Below are positions 8,614-18,725 of a stretch of 33,187 nt of DNA, one piece after another (positions within the stretch are counted from its first letter, which is position 1; every line of letters begins with the position of its first letter). Source of the DNA: Pigoraptor vietnamica (taxonomy: Eukaryota > Opisthokonta > Filasterea). The notes under the pieces are model-generated. The model made no database searches and was not told where the DNA came from. It saw only the letters and a list, made by a program, of their open reading frames with translations. The position numbers were made by a program, and so were the translations under genes. The stretch lies in NCBI GenBank assembly GCA_943704525.1, contig CALSCQ010001034.1:1-33187 (forward strand), given 5' to 3'.

Positions 8614-11394
8614 CTAGTGGTCGTCCTTGTGGTCGTCCTTCTTGTGAGCCTCCTTCGTGTGGTCGTCCTTATGCTCATCTTTCTTATCGCCCTTGTGCTC
8701 ATCCTTCTTATCGCCCTTATGCTCATCTTTCTTATCGCCCTTGTGGTCGTCCTTGTGGCCCTCCTTCTTGTGATCGTCGTCCTTCATCTTCTCCTCCTTC
8801 TTCTCCTCCTTCTTCTTCTCCTCCTTCTTGTCGTCGCTCTTCGCAGAGCCAGGACGCCGTCCCTCGTCCTCCGACCCGCCAGAGTGGAACCCGCGCGAAG
8901 ACCCCGGCCGGAAGTGGTCGCGCCCGTGACGGCAGCAATCGTCGTCGTAGTCGTCGCACCGAGATCTCGGTCGGCGCGTCCGCGCGCAGTCGCGACAGTC
9001 GCACTCGGGACCCGCGCTCACGCAACGATAATCGGGATCGTACGGCATCATCCGCCCGTAGCACGCGCCAAAGCACGTCCCCCCGCAATGGTGGTGCTCG
9101 TGGCACTTGTGGTCCGAGGGCGAGCGCCCAATGCCCGGCAGGCGCACGGGTCGGTCGTCGCACTGGCATGTCGGCGCCTTGTGCCGCTTGACGGGCCCCT
9201 GCCCCGCGCAGTTGCAGCGGCTCGTGTCCGACCGGAACTTGCCGAGTTTCGCGGTGAGCTCGCGGGCGCGCGCCACCTCCGCCTTGAGCACGCGGAGCTC
9301 GTCGCCGGCCCCGCGGTACCTGTTGCCATCCCAAAAGACAGAGTGGTAGCGGCCGTTCGTCTGTGCCGCGAGGCGCATCCCAAACTGCTCCGCGACGGCC
9401 TGCTGCGCGCCCGACGGCTCCTTCGGGTTGCCCACGCAGAACGTCACGACGTTGATGGGAATGCCGCGCGCGTTGACCTTGCGCACCGTGTCGAGCACGT
9501 CCATGGCGTCGCGGTTGCTCAGCGGCACGCCAGAGACGACGAGATAGATGGCGTCGACGTCGGGATCGCCGAGCACAAACTTGAGCGCGTTCTCCACGCT
9601 CGCCTGGCCGTAGCCGAGATCGCAGTCCTTGACCCACTCGCGGGCCGACTCGAGGGACCGCGGGGTGACGGGCACCGTGTGGCGCGCCCACGCGTCGACG
9701 GCCGTGTCGAAGCACACCATGTTGAATGCCTGCGGGCCCTTGCTGAGCTGTTCGGCGATGAGGTTGCGCATTTGGTCGCGCAGGTAATCGATGCGGTGGC
9801 CCATGGCCTCGGAGACGTCGACGAGAAAGACGGGCCGCTTCTCCGTGACGTTCCCAAACAACTCGCGGCTGCCGAAACGCAGCCACTTGATGCGCTCCTT
9901 CGTCTCCTTCACAATCTTCTTGAGCGTCTTCTCGTACATGTTGAGCGACGACACCACGGCGTGCGGGCAGGACCGGCTCTTGATCGTCTCGTCGAGCCCC
10001 TTCGCCGTCTCCTTCGCGATGCCGTTCTTCTTCAGCCACGCGCGGCTGTCCATCTTTGCCCCGTCGTCCTTCTTATCCCCATGCCCACCGCCGCCGCCGC
10101 CACCACCACCGCCTCCTCCGCCACCGCCACCGCCACCTCCGTGACCGCCACCGCCCCCACCACCACCGTGGTCCCCGCCGCCGCCGCCGCCGCCGCTACG
10201 CTTTGCCTCTGGAGAGCGTCCACGCTCGGGCGCCTTGCCAGAGCGAGTGGGAGACCGCGACCGAGAACGCGACCGAGCGCGCACAGATGCCGACGATCCC
10301 GGACGCACGTCGGCGAGCCGAGTGTGGCCGCTGCGAAGGGACATGACGTGCACGAGGACGTCGCGCGCAGCCGTCAGTTCGTCGTCGAGAATGCGCACGT
10401 CGTCGCTGGCCATCGACGTGGGAGGGCCGCGAACAGTGAAGACGTGGAAGCGCCCATGCGTCTCGGCGGCGATGTCGCGAAGGAGGGCCTCGTTGGCATC
10501 CGTCTCGCACTCGTACGCAATGCAGTGGATGGGAATGCGGCCAAACTTGCGCCGGCGGTTGGCATCGTCGATCGCGCAGAGCAGCGACGTCGAATACTCG
10601 CCGTGTCGCTCGTATGCACGCCCGCTGCTGACAAGGTAGACGGCCTGCGTGTGCTTGTCCTCAAGCGCCAGCGCAAGCGCCTCGCGCATGTTGGCCTTCC
10701 CACCTGGCCGGAGGTCTCGCAGCCACTGCCACGCGCACTCAATGGCATCGGCGTCCGCCTCGACCACCCGCCGCTCCCACCGCTCGGCCTCATCCGCGTA
10801 GGCGATCAAGTTGAATCGACGGCGCGGGCGGGGCAACTGCTCGGACATCAGGAACCGCACGGCCTGCTTGCACTCGTGCACGAGACGCGACATGCCGGCG
10901 CTAAAGTCAAGAACGATCGTCACAGCGTCCTCGGCGAGCGTGCCAAATACGCGCCGACTGCCCTTCCCCAACCACTCGAGCCGACGCTCGCACTGACGAA
11001 TTAGATGCCAGAGATTGCGCTCGAGGTCGTCGAGGTCGTCTTCGGAGAAGTACACGGTCACGGGAGGGCTGCTCCCAGTGGCATCCAGCGTGGCGCAGAC
11101 TAGTCCTTCCGCGTCGCGGGACGGAGAACGGGGCCGGCCAGTCGAGAGATTGCGCAGCCGTTGGTCCTCGTAGATCTGCTTGAGAAGAAGCCGGCGCTTC
11201 TTCAGACCGTGCATCTCGACCCACATCTTCGACGTGAGGTCGCTGCGAAAGGCGGACGACACCGCCGTTCGCGGGCGCCCTTCATCGCGTCGGATGGGCG
11301 AACGCGAGCGAAGAGGAAACGCAGGGTCGCTGGACGACGACGTGCAGGCGCTGCAGTCGCAGTCCACCCACCGCGTCCGCCGAGGGGTGTACAT
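8614..11394 (-). CDS. Double VWA-domain protein, VWA3A/VWA3B-like
   Basis: One exon of 926 residues. Two copies of one module are visible: a helix with EWLGKGSRRVFG (about 140-151) then a VWA domain with VLDFSAG (161-167); and IKWLRFGSRELFG then VFLVDVSEAMG (about residue 525). The WLxxGSRxLFG lead-in is characteristic of VWA3A/VWA3B, proteins found mainly in organisms with cilia (from memory). The metal-binding DxSxS motif is degenerate in both (DFSAG, DVSEA), so metal-dependent ligand binding may be lost. Between the modules lie an RS-rich stretch (371-400) and a pure Gly/His linker (from 401, about 40 residues). A Cys/His-rich segment (about 730-810) and a Lys/Asp/His tail with KGDKKDEH repeats end the protein. 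A role in the flagellum is inferred. Confidence 0.88.
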   Translation of the reverse strand: MYTPRRTRWVDCDCSACTSSSSDPAFPLRSRSPIRRDEGRPRTAVSSAFRSDLTSKMWVEMHGLKKRRLLLKQIYEDQRLRNLSTGRPRSPSRDAEGLVCATLDATGSSPPVTVYFSEDDLDDLERNLWHLIRQCERRLEWLGKGSRRVFGTLAEDAVTIVLDFSAGMSRLVHECKQAVRFLMSEQLPRPRRRFNLIAYADEAERWERRVVEADADAIECAWQWLRDLRPGGKANMREALALALEDKHTQAVYLVSSGRAYERHGEYSTSLLCAIDDANRRRKFGRIPIHCIAYECETDANEALLRDIAAETHGRFHVFTVRGPPTSMASDDVRILDDELTAARDVLVHVMSLRSGHTRLADVRPGSSASVRARSRSRSRSPTRSGKAPERGRSPEAKRSGGGGGGGDHGGGGGGGGHGGGGGGGGGGGGGGGGGGGHGDKKDDGAKMDSRAWLKKNGIAKETAKGLDETIKSRSCPHAVVSSLNMYEKTLKKIVKETKERIKWLRFGSRELFGNVTEKRPVFLVDVSEAMGHRIDYLRDQMRNLIAEQLSKGPQAFNMVCFDTAVDAWARHTVPVTPRSLESAREWVKDCDLGYGQASVENALKFVLGDPDVDAIYLVVSGVPLSNRDAMDVLDTVRKVNARGIPINVVTFCVGNPKEPSGAQQAVAEQFGMRLAAQTNGRYHSVFWDGNRYRGAGDELRVLKAEVARARELTAKLGKFRSDTSRCNCAGQGPVKRHKAPTCQCDDRPVRLPGIGRSPSDHKCHEHHHCGGTCFGACYGRMMPYDPDYRCVSAGPECDCRDCARTRRPRSRCDDYDDDCCRHGRDHFRPGSSRGFHSGGSEDEGRRPGSAKSDDKKEEKKKEEKKEEKMKDDDHKKEGHKDDHKGDKKDEHKGDKKDEHKGDKKDEHKDDHTKEAHKKDDHKDDH
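8676..8750 (-). repeat. 24 bp coding tandem repeat (KGDKKDEH)
   Basis: Three near-identical 24 bp units encode KGDKKDEH in the tail of the VWA protein, with further decayed KDDH/KEAH units on both sides. Confidence 0.8.
10079..10200 (-). repeat. GGC/GGT triplet tract encoding the Gly/His linker
   Basis: On the plus strand this reads as CCGCCA/CCACCG triplets. On the coding strand it gives a poly-glycine linker with a few histidines between the two VWA modules. Confidence 0.85.
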
Positions 11395-12460
11395 CTTTCC
11401 TCGAACGAAGTTATAGGATGTTGGTCTAATAGCAACGCATGGCGACCCTCGCCGCGTGAAAGCGAGAAGTCACCTATGTGTGTGGAGCAGGAAAGAGCGG
11501 CCACTAGCACATTACGAGCCCGTTGAATGAATAGCACGGCCGCTTTCGCCACGAGAGAAGACTCGCAGAAGGACTTGTAATGTGGTGCACAGAAAGTGAT
11601 TGTGGGCTCCGCATGAACGGTGCATTTTCGTTCATTCCTTTTAGTTATCCCAGTACATATGTTTTGTACCATAATACTTACTTACATTGAACTTCTAATA
11701 CTACTGTTATGAAACAAATTAATACTCTCTTTGCGGCATCAAAAAGTCAAATATTTTATCAGGTCTCATTCCCAGCCAACCAGATCGGCGTCCGGCTCAT
11801 CATCCCGTCGCTATGTGGGTCTTAAAATAGATTTCGATTGGGAGCAATTGTCGGGAGCAATGGGGGCACCTCTGACGATCGTTCCAAATTACTTAGTATG
11901 GCACTTAAGTTTTCTGTTTCCCTAATAAAGAACTCTACAAATTATATATTACTATTAATAGTAGCACTTTGGCGCGTCAACCGAATTTGTCATTCTGACG
12001 TAATAAAACGTGCGTTTCATACAAATTTCATAGTCAAGCATCCCTCATAATAAAGCGCGCAAATTGGTGGGGACGACATTCCCGCAGCGTGGAACGCACA
12101 CACCTCGCTCAGACACTCACACACGCTCGTCTCCACTCTCTCCTCTCTCTCTCCCACTCCTCCCTCGTGCACTCCCAGCCTTTGCCGGTGTGGCCCCACC
12201 CTTCCCCAAGCAGCGCACACACGCACTGAAGAGGGTGGGACGCGCGCGGTGAATTGTTACCGATGAGACCGATGTTCAAAGCGTCGTGAACGGTGCAGCC
12301 AAACGGCGACAGCAAAACGTGCGGTTCACGTTGCAGTGACGTTGAAAACCCACTCACCGACCGACAGCCATTGCGACTCGCTTACGCGTGACCGCGCCCA
12401 TTCGCCCAAGAGACACGTAATTGCCCTTTCCGCTATTTAAAATGCGGTGCGCCCTCTGAA
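11395..12460. other. Divergent intergenic region, AT-rich, no gene
   Basis: About 1.07 kb separates two head-to-head genes. The middle (11630-12060) is AT-rich with several AATAAA-like runs. A pyrimidine-rich CTCTCC stretch lies at about 12131-12170. TATTTAAAA at 12434-12442 is only 19 bp before the ATG at 12461, so it is either not the working TATA or transcription starts very close to the ATG. No convincing frame on either strand. Confidence 0.5.
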
Positions 12461-13264
12461 ATGGAGTTCAGTTTTGCCGACGACCACGACTGTTCTCCGC
12501 CGTCTCCCTCTGCGATTTCTGCGTCCGATCTTTCCGCGGGCCGCCGTCGAAGCTCGGGTCTCCTCACGATCCTCGAACACCCTGCGGAGCATCTTTTTGC
12601 GGGCGTTTCTTTTGAGCACCGCGGATTTCGCGCCGACTGTGGTGCTCGCCGCGCGTCGTTTGAACTTCACCGTGCGCAGCTCTCGGCGCCCCCTGCGAGC
12701 CCCTCTCAAGACGCAGTGACTCACGGCGCCCCTTCCTCGCTTTCTCACGCGTCGCTAGAGGTCCCGCCCGTTGAGCGCCGGCGGAGTGTTACTATGCTCG
12801 AGAACATTGGTGCTGCAGACGTCGCGTTGTCCGTGGCGACGGCGACGTGCTCGGCGATCAACGCTGTCGCGGACGCCGATTTTGACATGCCGATCGAGCC
12901 GCCCTCGGTGGAGCCGTGCGTGTCGAGCGTTGTGGGGTCGAGCGGGAGCATCTTTTTCGGCGACGACTTTCAAATGGATGGGGAAGGGAACGTGCTGAGC
13001 ACCGGCCCTCTGAATGTCCCGCGACGCACGGGTCCCCGCCCGCGCGTGGACTCTCGTCACGGGCACGCCGCACCTGATGCCGAAGCGCGGCCGCTGTCTC
13101 TTCCTCCCGTTCACTACATGCGGAAGCGGAGGAACGCGATTTGTTTGTCGCGCACGCAGTTTGGCGGGATCTGCAAGCGGCGCATGCTGCAGGCAGCAAA
13201 TATTGCGGCCGCTGCGGACGTCGATTCGCTGCGCGTTGACCTCCGCAACCTGGCGATGCGGTGA
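12461..13264 (+). CDS. Intronless orphan protein, 267 residues
   Basis: A single open frame with strong G/C at third positions runs from ATG 12461 to TGA 13262-13264. I recognise no family. The N-terminal half is rich in Ser, Pro and Ala (MEFSFADDHDCSPPSPSAIS), with GRRRSSG and RRRSVTM sites resembling basophilic kinase targets. The middle is acidic (DADFDMPIEPPS, FFGDDFQMDGEG). The C-terminus is basic (YMRKRRNAICLSR, GICKRRML) and ends in a short helix (DSLRVDLRNLAMR). There is no signal peptide or membrane segment. A regulatory, possibly nuclear, protein would fit this composition, but that is a guess. It shares a 14 bp 3' UTR motif with the orphan at 19871. Confidence 0.72.
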   Translation: MEFSFADDHDCSPPSPSAISASDLSAGRRRSSGLLTILEHPAEHLFAGVSFEHRGFRADCGARRASFELHRAQLSAPPASPSQDAVTHGAPSSLSHASLEVPPVERRRSVTMLENIGAADVALSVATATCSAINAVADADFDMPIEPPSVEPCVSSVVGSSGSIFFGDDFQMDGEGNVLSTGPLNVPRRTGPRPRVDSRHGHAAPDAEARPLSLPPVHYMRKRRNAICLSRTQFGGICKRRMLQAANIAAAADVDSLRVDLRNLAMR

Positions 13265-13656
13265 AGTGTTGTGGCTTCGCAGCGCCATTCTACGTTTGCT
13301 TGTTTGTCGATATCGATTGCGTTGTCGGTTTGAACTTGCGTTATGTTGTTGTACTTTGGCGAAAAGTGTCCACGGCGTTTTTGTGGGCTTGAATATCGTA
13401 AACACTCTGCGGGCGCTCCTGGAGAGCAGTTCTGCGGAACCCTTATCGTTTGAAATGCGCATCATATCATCATCGTGCATCATCATGGACGACGAGTCCT
13501 GTCAGCTTGGTAATTCAGCGCACGTGCTTCACTTGGCGCAAAAAGGACGTCCCAGAGGAGTGTCCCGCTGCCGTTGGTACGCGATGGCAGGACCTTATGG
13601 TCACGCTAGGTTCACGCTCGCGCACGAAACGCACTGCTTTATCTACAGCGTACAGC
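13265..13656. other. Convergent spacer
   Basis: Tail-to-tail spacer between the orphan gene and p22phox. It contains GTTTGAACTTGCGT at 13328-13341, also found after the orphan at 19871, and is otherwise featureless. Confidence 0.4.
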
Positions 13657-14917
13657 TTAGGCGTTCGTGTAGTTCGGTCGCGCGTACTGGGGCGGGCGCG
13701 GGGATGGCGCGGGCGACGGCCGGTTGATCAGCTGCACCGTGCTTGTGCGCATGTCCACATCCTCCACGTTCACCACGCCTTCACTCGCACGGCCCATCGA
13801 CGGCGACGACTGCACGCCGGCGGCCGCCGCAGAACGGCTGGGAATGGTCTTGGGGACTTCGGCCGCGGGTGCTTGTGCGGGCTTGGCAGCACCGCCACCA
13901 CCGCCGCCGCGCCCCTCCTTCTTGACCTCTGCAATCCACTCCTCGCCAGCGAAAGCGGCGCGAAGGTACACGACGCCCGTGACGACCGAGAGAATTCCCG
14001 CGTTTTGCAGGGGCATCTTCAGGAAGCACGGGATGGCCACTCTGTGGGAAATCGCGCGGGAAAGTGCTTGCAGCGTCAGCGACTTGCCAAGCACTACGGG
14101 TCTAAGCGGCGGCACACACGGCCTCTCCCTTACCCAAAGTAAAAGATGCCACGAATGTAAAGGTTGCGCGCGACCACGCCCAAGTTCGCCGGGAACGGCT
14201 GAATATACTGCTGGTAGCTGCGACGGGGAAGCCGAATTCGTAATCAATGACTTGCACGTCTAACTAGGCACCTTCGCCAGGCGAAGATGTAGCAGCGAGC
14301 ACTCACGGTCGATCACAGGCCGTCCCTCGCGCACGCTTACTCCGAGACCATTCGAGCGCAAGAATGAAGAAGCTTATCACACTGCGAGAAAAACAGAAAC
14401 CAGCACTCGCGTCAGCAGAGTCGCCGGGCAACGAGCACGTGAAGCAGCATGGCGGTGAAGAATTAAGGTGCGCGGACAAAGGAACTTTCAACAGGGGTAT
14501 GTACGAGTACACAAGAGCCACTCGCCAGTCGTGGCGCTGAGTCGAGCCGCTGCTTCGCCTCTAGAGTTAGTGCGCTGTCACTCACATGCCATAGATTCCA
14601 AAGCCCCTCGCGTTGTGCATTTGGGTCGCAATGATGCCCTCAATGAACAGCACTGCGTCCGTGAAGAGAAAAGAGCGCAAGGAAAGAAAGGCGTGAGACA
14701 GAGAGACTTTCGATGCGCTCTGTAGGTTTGTTGACAGGGGGCACGCAAAACTCTCACGCCAAAACAACGTGCATGAGTCAAGTAAATCAATGCAGTCGCC
14801 GTGCACCAAATGCCGCGAATGTACGCTACACATGGTATGATCACTGCGCGAGAACCCACCGAAGGCAAGCATGCATGCCTGCATGTTGGCCCACATGTTC
14901 CACTCAATCTTCGCCAT
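13657..14917 (-). CDS. CYBA: Cytochrome b-245 light chain, p22phox homologue
   Basis: Five exons read leftwards: 14860-14917, 14586-14652, 14307-14381, 14134-14217 and 13657-14041, giving 222 residues (human 195). The start MAKIEWNMWANMQA matches human MGQIEWAMWANEQA. Next come a membrane segment with IEGIIATQMHN (human TGGIVATAGRF), a second with FFILALEWSRSKRARG (human VCLLEYPRGKRKKG), the NLYIRGIFYF segment, and SVVTGVVYLRAAFAGEEW (human AIASGIYLLAAVRGEQW). The cytosolic tail ends with a proline-rich RPSPAPSPRPP at the place of the human SH3-binding PRR. p22phox is the obligate membrane partner of NADPH oxidases NOX1-4, which make superoxide. A NOX2-like catalytic subunit should exist elsewhere in the genome, and the PRR suggests an SH3 organiser protein. 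Exon phases agree throughout. Confidence 0.93.
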
Positions 14918-15541
14918 CGCTTCTTGCGTTCGCCGTTTGCCGGCGAGTCAAATTCAAGACAACTGCTGCTGCCACACCAACAACACCAGGGCACCTAAGG
15001 TACAGGCGCCGTCGACTTCAAGTGTGTGCGCTCACGGGTGGGGCTGAGGCCGAGGAATGGCTTGAGTTTTGAAAAATGGGCATCTCGCACTGCCGGCGAC
15101 CACAACAAACGGAATCTGGCAGCCACTCACGGGGAGAGAATTTCCTGAAAAGGGAGAAATTCGACATCTTTTCCATAATAGGAAGGTGAAGGAATCTGTC
15201 ACGTGATATGTAACATGTGTAACATCCTAATATGGAAAACGCTGAACTCTCGATTAATTTGGAGAATGTGTCGCAATTGAACATTTTTGTTGCGCTATTC
15301 AGTCTGATTTGACGGCTGGAGTGCGGCCGACTTGGACCGCTGTGGAACAAACTCTCCTGCATCACCAGCGTCAGCTGTCCGGTAGAGTCAAGTGCATCTT
15401 TCTTCGGATGTCTTGGTGCAGTGTTGTCTTATGAGGAGACGTGAACGCGTCGTTATTTGCCTGTGCCCGTGTGTGCATATATCAAGGGACTGAGAGGCGA
15501 TTGGTTTTTTCTTCCACGGGAGGGGTCTTTGAACATCAACC
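14918..15541. other. Shared head-to-head promoter region of p22phox and PSMB6
   Basis: 624 bp with no coding frame. It is AT-rich in the middle (15130-15310). A TATA-like CATATATC lies at 15476-15483, 66 bp before the PSMB6 ATG, a spacing similar to the TATA boxes at 3451 and 7171. No clear TATA faces p22phox. Confidence 0.45.
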
Positions 15542-16489
15542 ATGGCGGCGGCGGCGGTGGGCGCCAACTATGCGTCCCACGGGATGGATTGGATGACGGC
15601 CGAGCACATGACGGGGGTTCGTATCTCCAGTGAATTTTCAGCGTCGCAATTTGCGTCCGGCAATTCTCTTGGACGCTTTCTGATTCGCTTGCTTTATTGT
15701 GTCGCGCAGACAACCATCATGGCAGTTGAGTTTGACGGTGGCGTTGTGATCGGTGCCGACTCACGAACAACGACGGGGTACGTGCTGTTCTCTCGAGAGG
15801 CTCTTGTCGTGTTTAATCCTATTATTACTGCGTCTGTTGAGGTTATTGTGAACGCGGCTCACTGTGGCTCACTGTCTCTGCAGTTCGTACATTGCGAACC
15901 GCGTGACAGACAAGCTCACGCCCATCACGGATCGCATCTTCTGCTGCCGATCTGGCTCTGCCGCCGACACACAGGCGATTGCGGACTACGTGAAGTACTA
16001 TCTCGACATGCACATGTGGGTCGGCAGTGGACATCATCTGAGTCTGTAGCAGCCACGCGTCCACGGTGGCATTCCTGTCGGACGTCACTCTGTGATCTGT
16101 GCCTGTTTTCGTCAGCGTTTCTCGTGCCGGTCGCGCGCGTGCTGTCGCAGTGCATTGCAGCGCCACTCCCCTGTTTCCAGTGTCTTGTTTTTTGGTACTA
16201 TGCATAGTTTTTTGTACTGCCATGGCTGACTCCTTCTCCTCTAGGATGGAGATTGGGGACCAGCCCGAGGTGCACACGGCGGCGTCTGTGTTTAAGGAGC
16301 TCTGCTACAACAACCGCGAGCAGCTTATGGCGGGCATCATTTGCGCGGGATGGGACAAGCGCCGGGGTGGCCAGGTCAGTGTGTGGGGAAGGCGTCGGAG
16401 TAGTGTGCACTTGCGGGGTCTCTTCACTGCTGTAGTCTTTCATTCGTTAGTATTGGGCCACGGTGCGGATGGGGCCGTCAACTTTGTGC

Positions 16490-16587
<98 letters not shown>

Positions 16588-17074
16588 CGCATGGCGCCTT
16601 ATCCGCAAGGCACTGCAGGTGTACACGATTCCCCTCGGCGGCATGTGCATTCGCCAGCCCTTTAGCATCGGTGGTTCTGGCAGCACGTACATTTACGGTT
16701 TCTGCGACGCCAACTTCCGGAGGGGAATGAACGCCTCCGACTGCGAGAAGTTTGTTGCGACTGCGATCTCGCACGCAATGGCGCGGTGAGTTGTCCTTTT
16801 GCCCGTTCGGTGTGTGTGTGCATGGGCGCGGCGTAGCCGCTCTGCGGATTGCGGCTTCTATGGATGTGTCTGGCATGCGTGAGTTGATTTCAACGGCAGT
16901 GACTTGTCCACAAAGGCAATTTCGCGACTTTTCTTAACTGACGGTGTGTTGTTGTTGGGACTGTGCAGCGATGGCTCTTCCGGCGGCATCATTCGCCTCG
17001 CCACCATTACCGAGGCGGGCGTTCAGCGTAGGATTATCCCGGGCAACCAGCTCCCCACTGTCTTTGACGGCTGA
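15542..17074 (+). CDS. PSMB6: 20S proteasome subunit beta-1
   Basis: Six exons (15542-15616, 15710-15777, 15884-16015, 16245-16374, 16619-16785, 16969-17074) give a 225-residue precursor. The propeptide of 25 residues ends EHMTG, directly before [20 protein letters not shown], so Thr26 becomes the catalytic N-terminal Thr1. Asp17 and Lys33 of the mature chain are present (GADSR, TDKLTP), as are [27 protein letters not shown] and [15 protein letters not shown]. These match human PSMB6 (delta/Y), the caspase-like subunit, rather than the other beta subunits. It acts in the 20S core in nucleus and cytosol. The exon 1 donor reads GTTCGT; the other donors are GTACGT, GTGGGT, GTCAGT and GTGAGT. Intron 4 holds a compound GA/TG microsatellite. 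Confidence 0.97.
16493..16586 (+). repeat. Compound (GA)n(TG)n microsatellite in PSMB6 intron 4
   Basis: About 20 GA units run directly into about 26 TG units inside the intron between exons 4 and 5. It ends some 30 bp before the 3' splice site. Confidence 0.95.
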
Positions 17075-17248
17075 GGCGCCATCTCTCTCCGCGGCGTATT
17101 GTTCTGCGTGCGTGCTCTCTCTTTCTCTTCGCTCCGGGGCGTGTTTGTTGACCAGCCGCCTCCCACATAATTTTCGGCATGAAGCAACTGAAAACGATCC
17201 TAACGTTGTGCCCTCGTTTCACTTTTTTTTATACGATACCATCGCAAG
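17075..17248. other. Short convergent spacer PSMB6 / FIT gene
   Basis: 174 bp, T-rich on the plus strand next to PSMB6, as expected for a 3' UTR. Two transcripts must end within it or overlap. Confidence 0.5.
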
Positions 17249-18118
17249 TCATTCCACTTTCTCGATGATATCGTTCTCGCCGCCAGTCGATCGCGCGGGC
17301 GCATGGAACCCCCTTACGACGCCCGTCGTACGGTAGATGAAGAACCACATACACAGCGCGACGACGAGCCCACCAAACTTCTCGGACGTCGTGTGATAGT
17401 ACGCCGCCGTCACGAGCAAATTCCAGCTCCACAGAAAAATGAGGGCGACGAGCGCGATCCGAAGCACCGGCGCGACGTAATGCGCGAGGAAGGGGAACTG
17501 CATCGGCGCGTGCGGTGTTGGAGTGGGGCGACCGCCGCGTGCGTGCACCGCACTTGCGCCGTCAGCGCCCGCTCGCCTTCGGAGTTTCGAGATGAACGAG
17601 TGTTCTTCGTGCGACAAAATCTCAATCTCCGAGGCGATCACGAGCATAGAGAACGACAAGAGAAAGCAGTGCCCCGAAAGATCGGTGCCTATCCAGCTGT
17701 GGCCGCGCTCGACACACTCGCGGTACACGGGGACGGAGATGTCGCTGCACGTGCCCGACGCGTGCACAAACTCAAAGATGGACGTGACCACCTTCCACAC
17801 CACCGACGCGAGCCAAAGCCGCGCCGTGCGCAAGACGGCCGACGGCAAGTGCGACCCGAGCGCAGAGAGCGATCGCGCGAGGATGTAGCCGACGAGCGGG
17901 ATGACGGTCCAGCCCCAGGCAAACTTGGTCATGTACGCGTTGACGACATTGTGCTTTCGAGAGAAATAAATCTCAGGGAGATCGAGCACCTCGTTCGCGA
18001 GAGAACCCACCGCAACGGCCGCGGAGCACGTGACGGAGAGCAACCGGGCGTTGAACCACCGCGGCACGGAAGGCCGATGGCCGAGGAGGGTCGGCTCGTC
18101 CACTGCCGTCGACATCAT
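17249..18118 (-). CDS. FIT family (FITM/Scs3) ER membrane protein
   Basis: One exon of 289 residues from the tandem ATG ATG at 18113-18118. Several membrane segments are seen, among them residues about 27-40, 68-88, 209-230 and 248-262. The diagnostic FIT motifs are present: GTDLSGHCFLLSFSML with His150, and TAAYYHTTSEKFGG with His242, the two catalytic histidines of the family's lipid-phosphatase-like fold. FIT proteins cleave acyl-CoA at the lumenal face of the ER and support lipid droplet formation and normal ER shape. The open frame continues 5' for another 206 codons through a CA microsatellite; that is not coding, so the start was placed at the first ATG after the upstream non-coding stretch. 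A palindromic GCTATATAGC lies 214 bp upstream. Confidence 0.9.
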   Translation of the reverse strand: MMSTAVDEPTLLGHRPSVPRWFNARLLSVTCSAAVAVGSLANEVLDLPEIYFSRKHNVVNAYMTKFAWGWTVIPLVGYILARSLSALGSHLPSAVLRTARLWLASVVWKVVTSIFEFVHASGTCSDISVPVYRECVERGHSWIGTDLSGHCFLLSFSMLVIASEIEILSHEEHSFISKLRRRAGADGASAVHARGGRPTPTPHAPMQFPFLAHYVAPVLRIALVALIFLWSWNLLVTAAYYHTTSEKFGGLVVALCMWFFIYRTTGVVRGFHAPARSTGGENDIIEKVE

Positions 18119-18331
18119 AAGCGGAGTCCACGAGACTCGACACTTACGAGTCTCGGAATCGTCCTTGTGTGTTCGGGTGCGCCTGTTCGTGCTTGGTCGG
18201 GTGCGTGCTTTGCCAAAAAGAAAAAAGAAAAGCGCAGAGAAACGTTTGCGAGATTCGGCCACGTCACGGTGAAGATCACTTTGCGGATCATCCGGGGTGA
18301 GGAGAGGTAACTTAATGGATTTATGGAGAGC

Positions 18332-18341
18332 GCTATATAGC
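18332..18341 (-). promoter_or_regulatory. Possible TATA element of the FIT gene
   Basis: Palindromic GCTATATAGC about 214 bp upstream of the FIT start. The distance is longer than for the other TATA boxes here, so support is weak. Confidence 0.3.
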
Positions 18342-18520
18342 ATGAGTAAGCCAACGAACGTCACCGCCTCCCGGGGCTGGCTATGGCGATGTTCGATCCT
18401 TGCCGACACATCTCGTCGCTCGCATTTGCCGGTTGATGCGTTTTTGTGCTGGAAGTGTGGGTGATCAAAAGCGGATAGAAACCGACATGACACACACAAA
18501 CACCACCGCAAAAACACAGA

Positions 18521-18522
<2 letters not shown>

Positions 18523-18563
<41 letters not shown>

Positions 18564-18662
18564 ACACACACATACACACACACACACATACACACCACAC
18601 ATACACACACACATACACACACACACACATAACACACACACACACATACACACACGCACACA

Positions 18663-18693
<31 letters not shown>

Positions 18694-18725
18694 GCTCACA
18701 CACACACTCACACACACACACACAC
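18523..18725 (+). repeat. Imperfect CA microsatellite, about 200 bp
   Basis: (CA)n with scattered TA, GC and CC interruptions, 5' of the FIT gene. On that gene's strand it reads TG. Confidence 0.95.

Noticed and set aside
8617-11004. 795-codon plus-strand frame antisense to the VWA gene
   Set aside because: It mirrors the GC-rich minus-strand gene and has low-complexity Leu/Val/Arg composition with no domain. The minus frame shows clear VWA modules.
15130-15170. AGAATTTCCTGAAAA-like word as a heat shock element near PSMB6
   Set aside because: The GAA and TTC blocks are not in the required GAAnnTTC spacing.
13657-17074. Functional pairing of p22phox with the proteasome because they share a promoter
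   Set aside because: Head-to-head pairs are the rule across this window, so proximity alone does not support a shared role.
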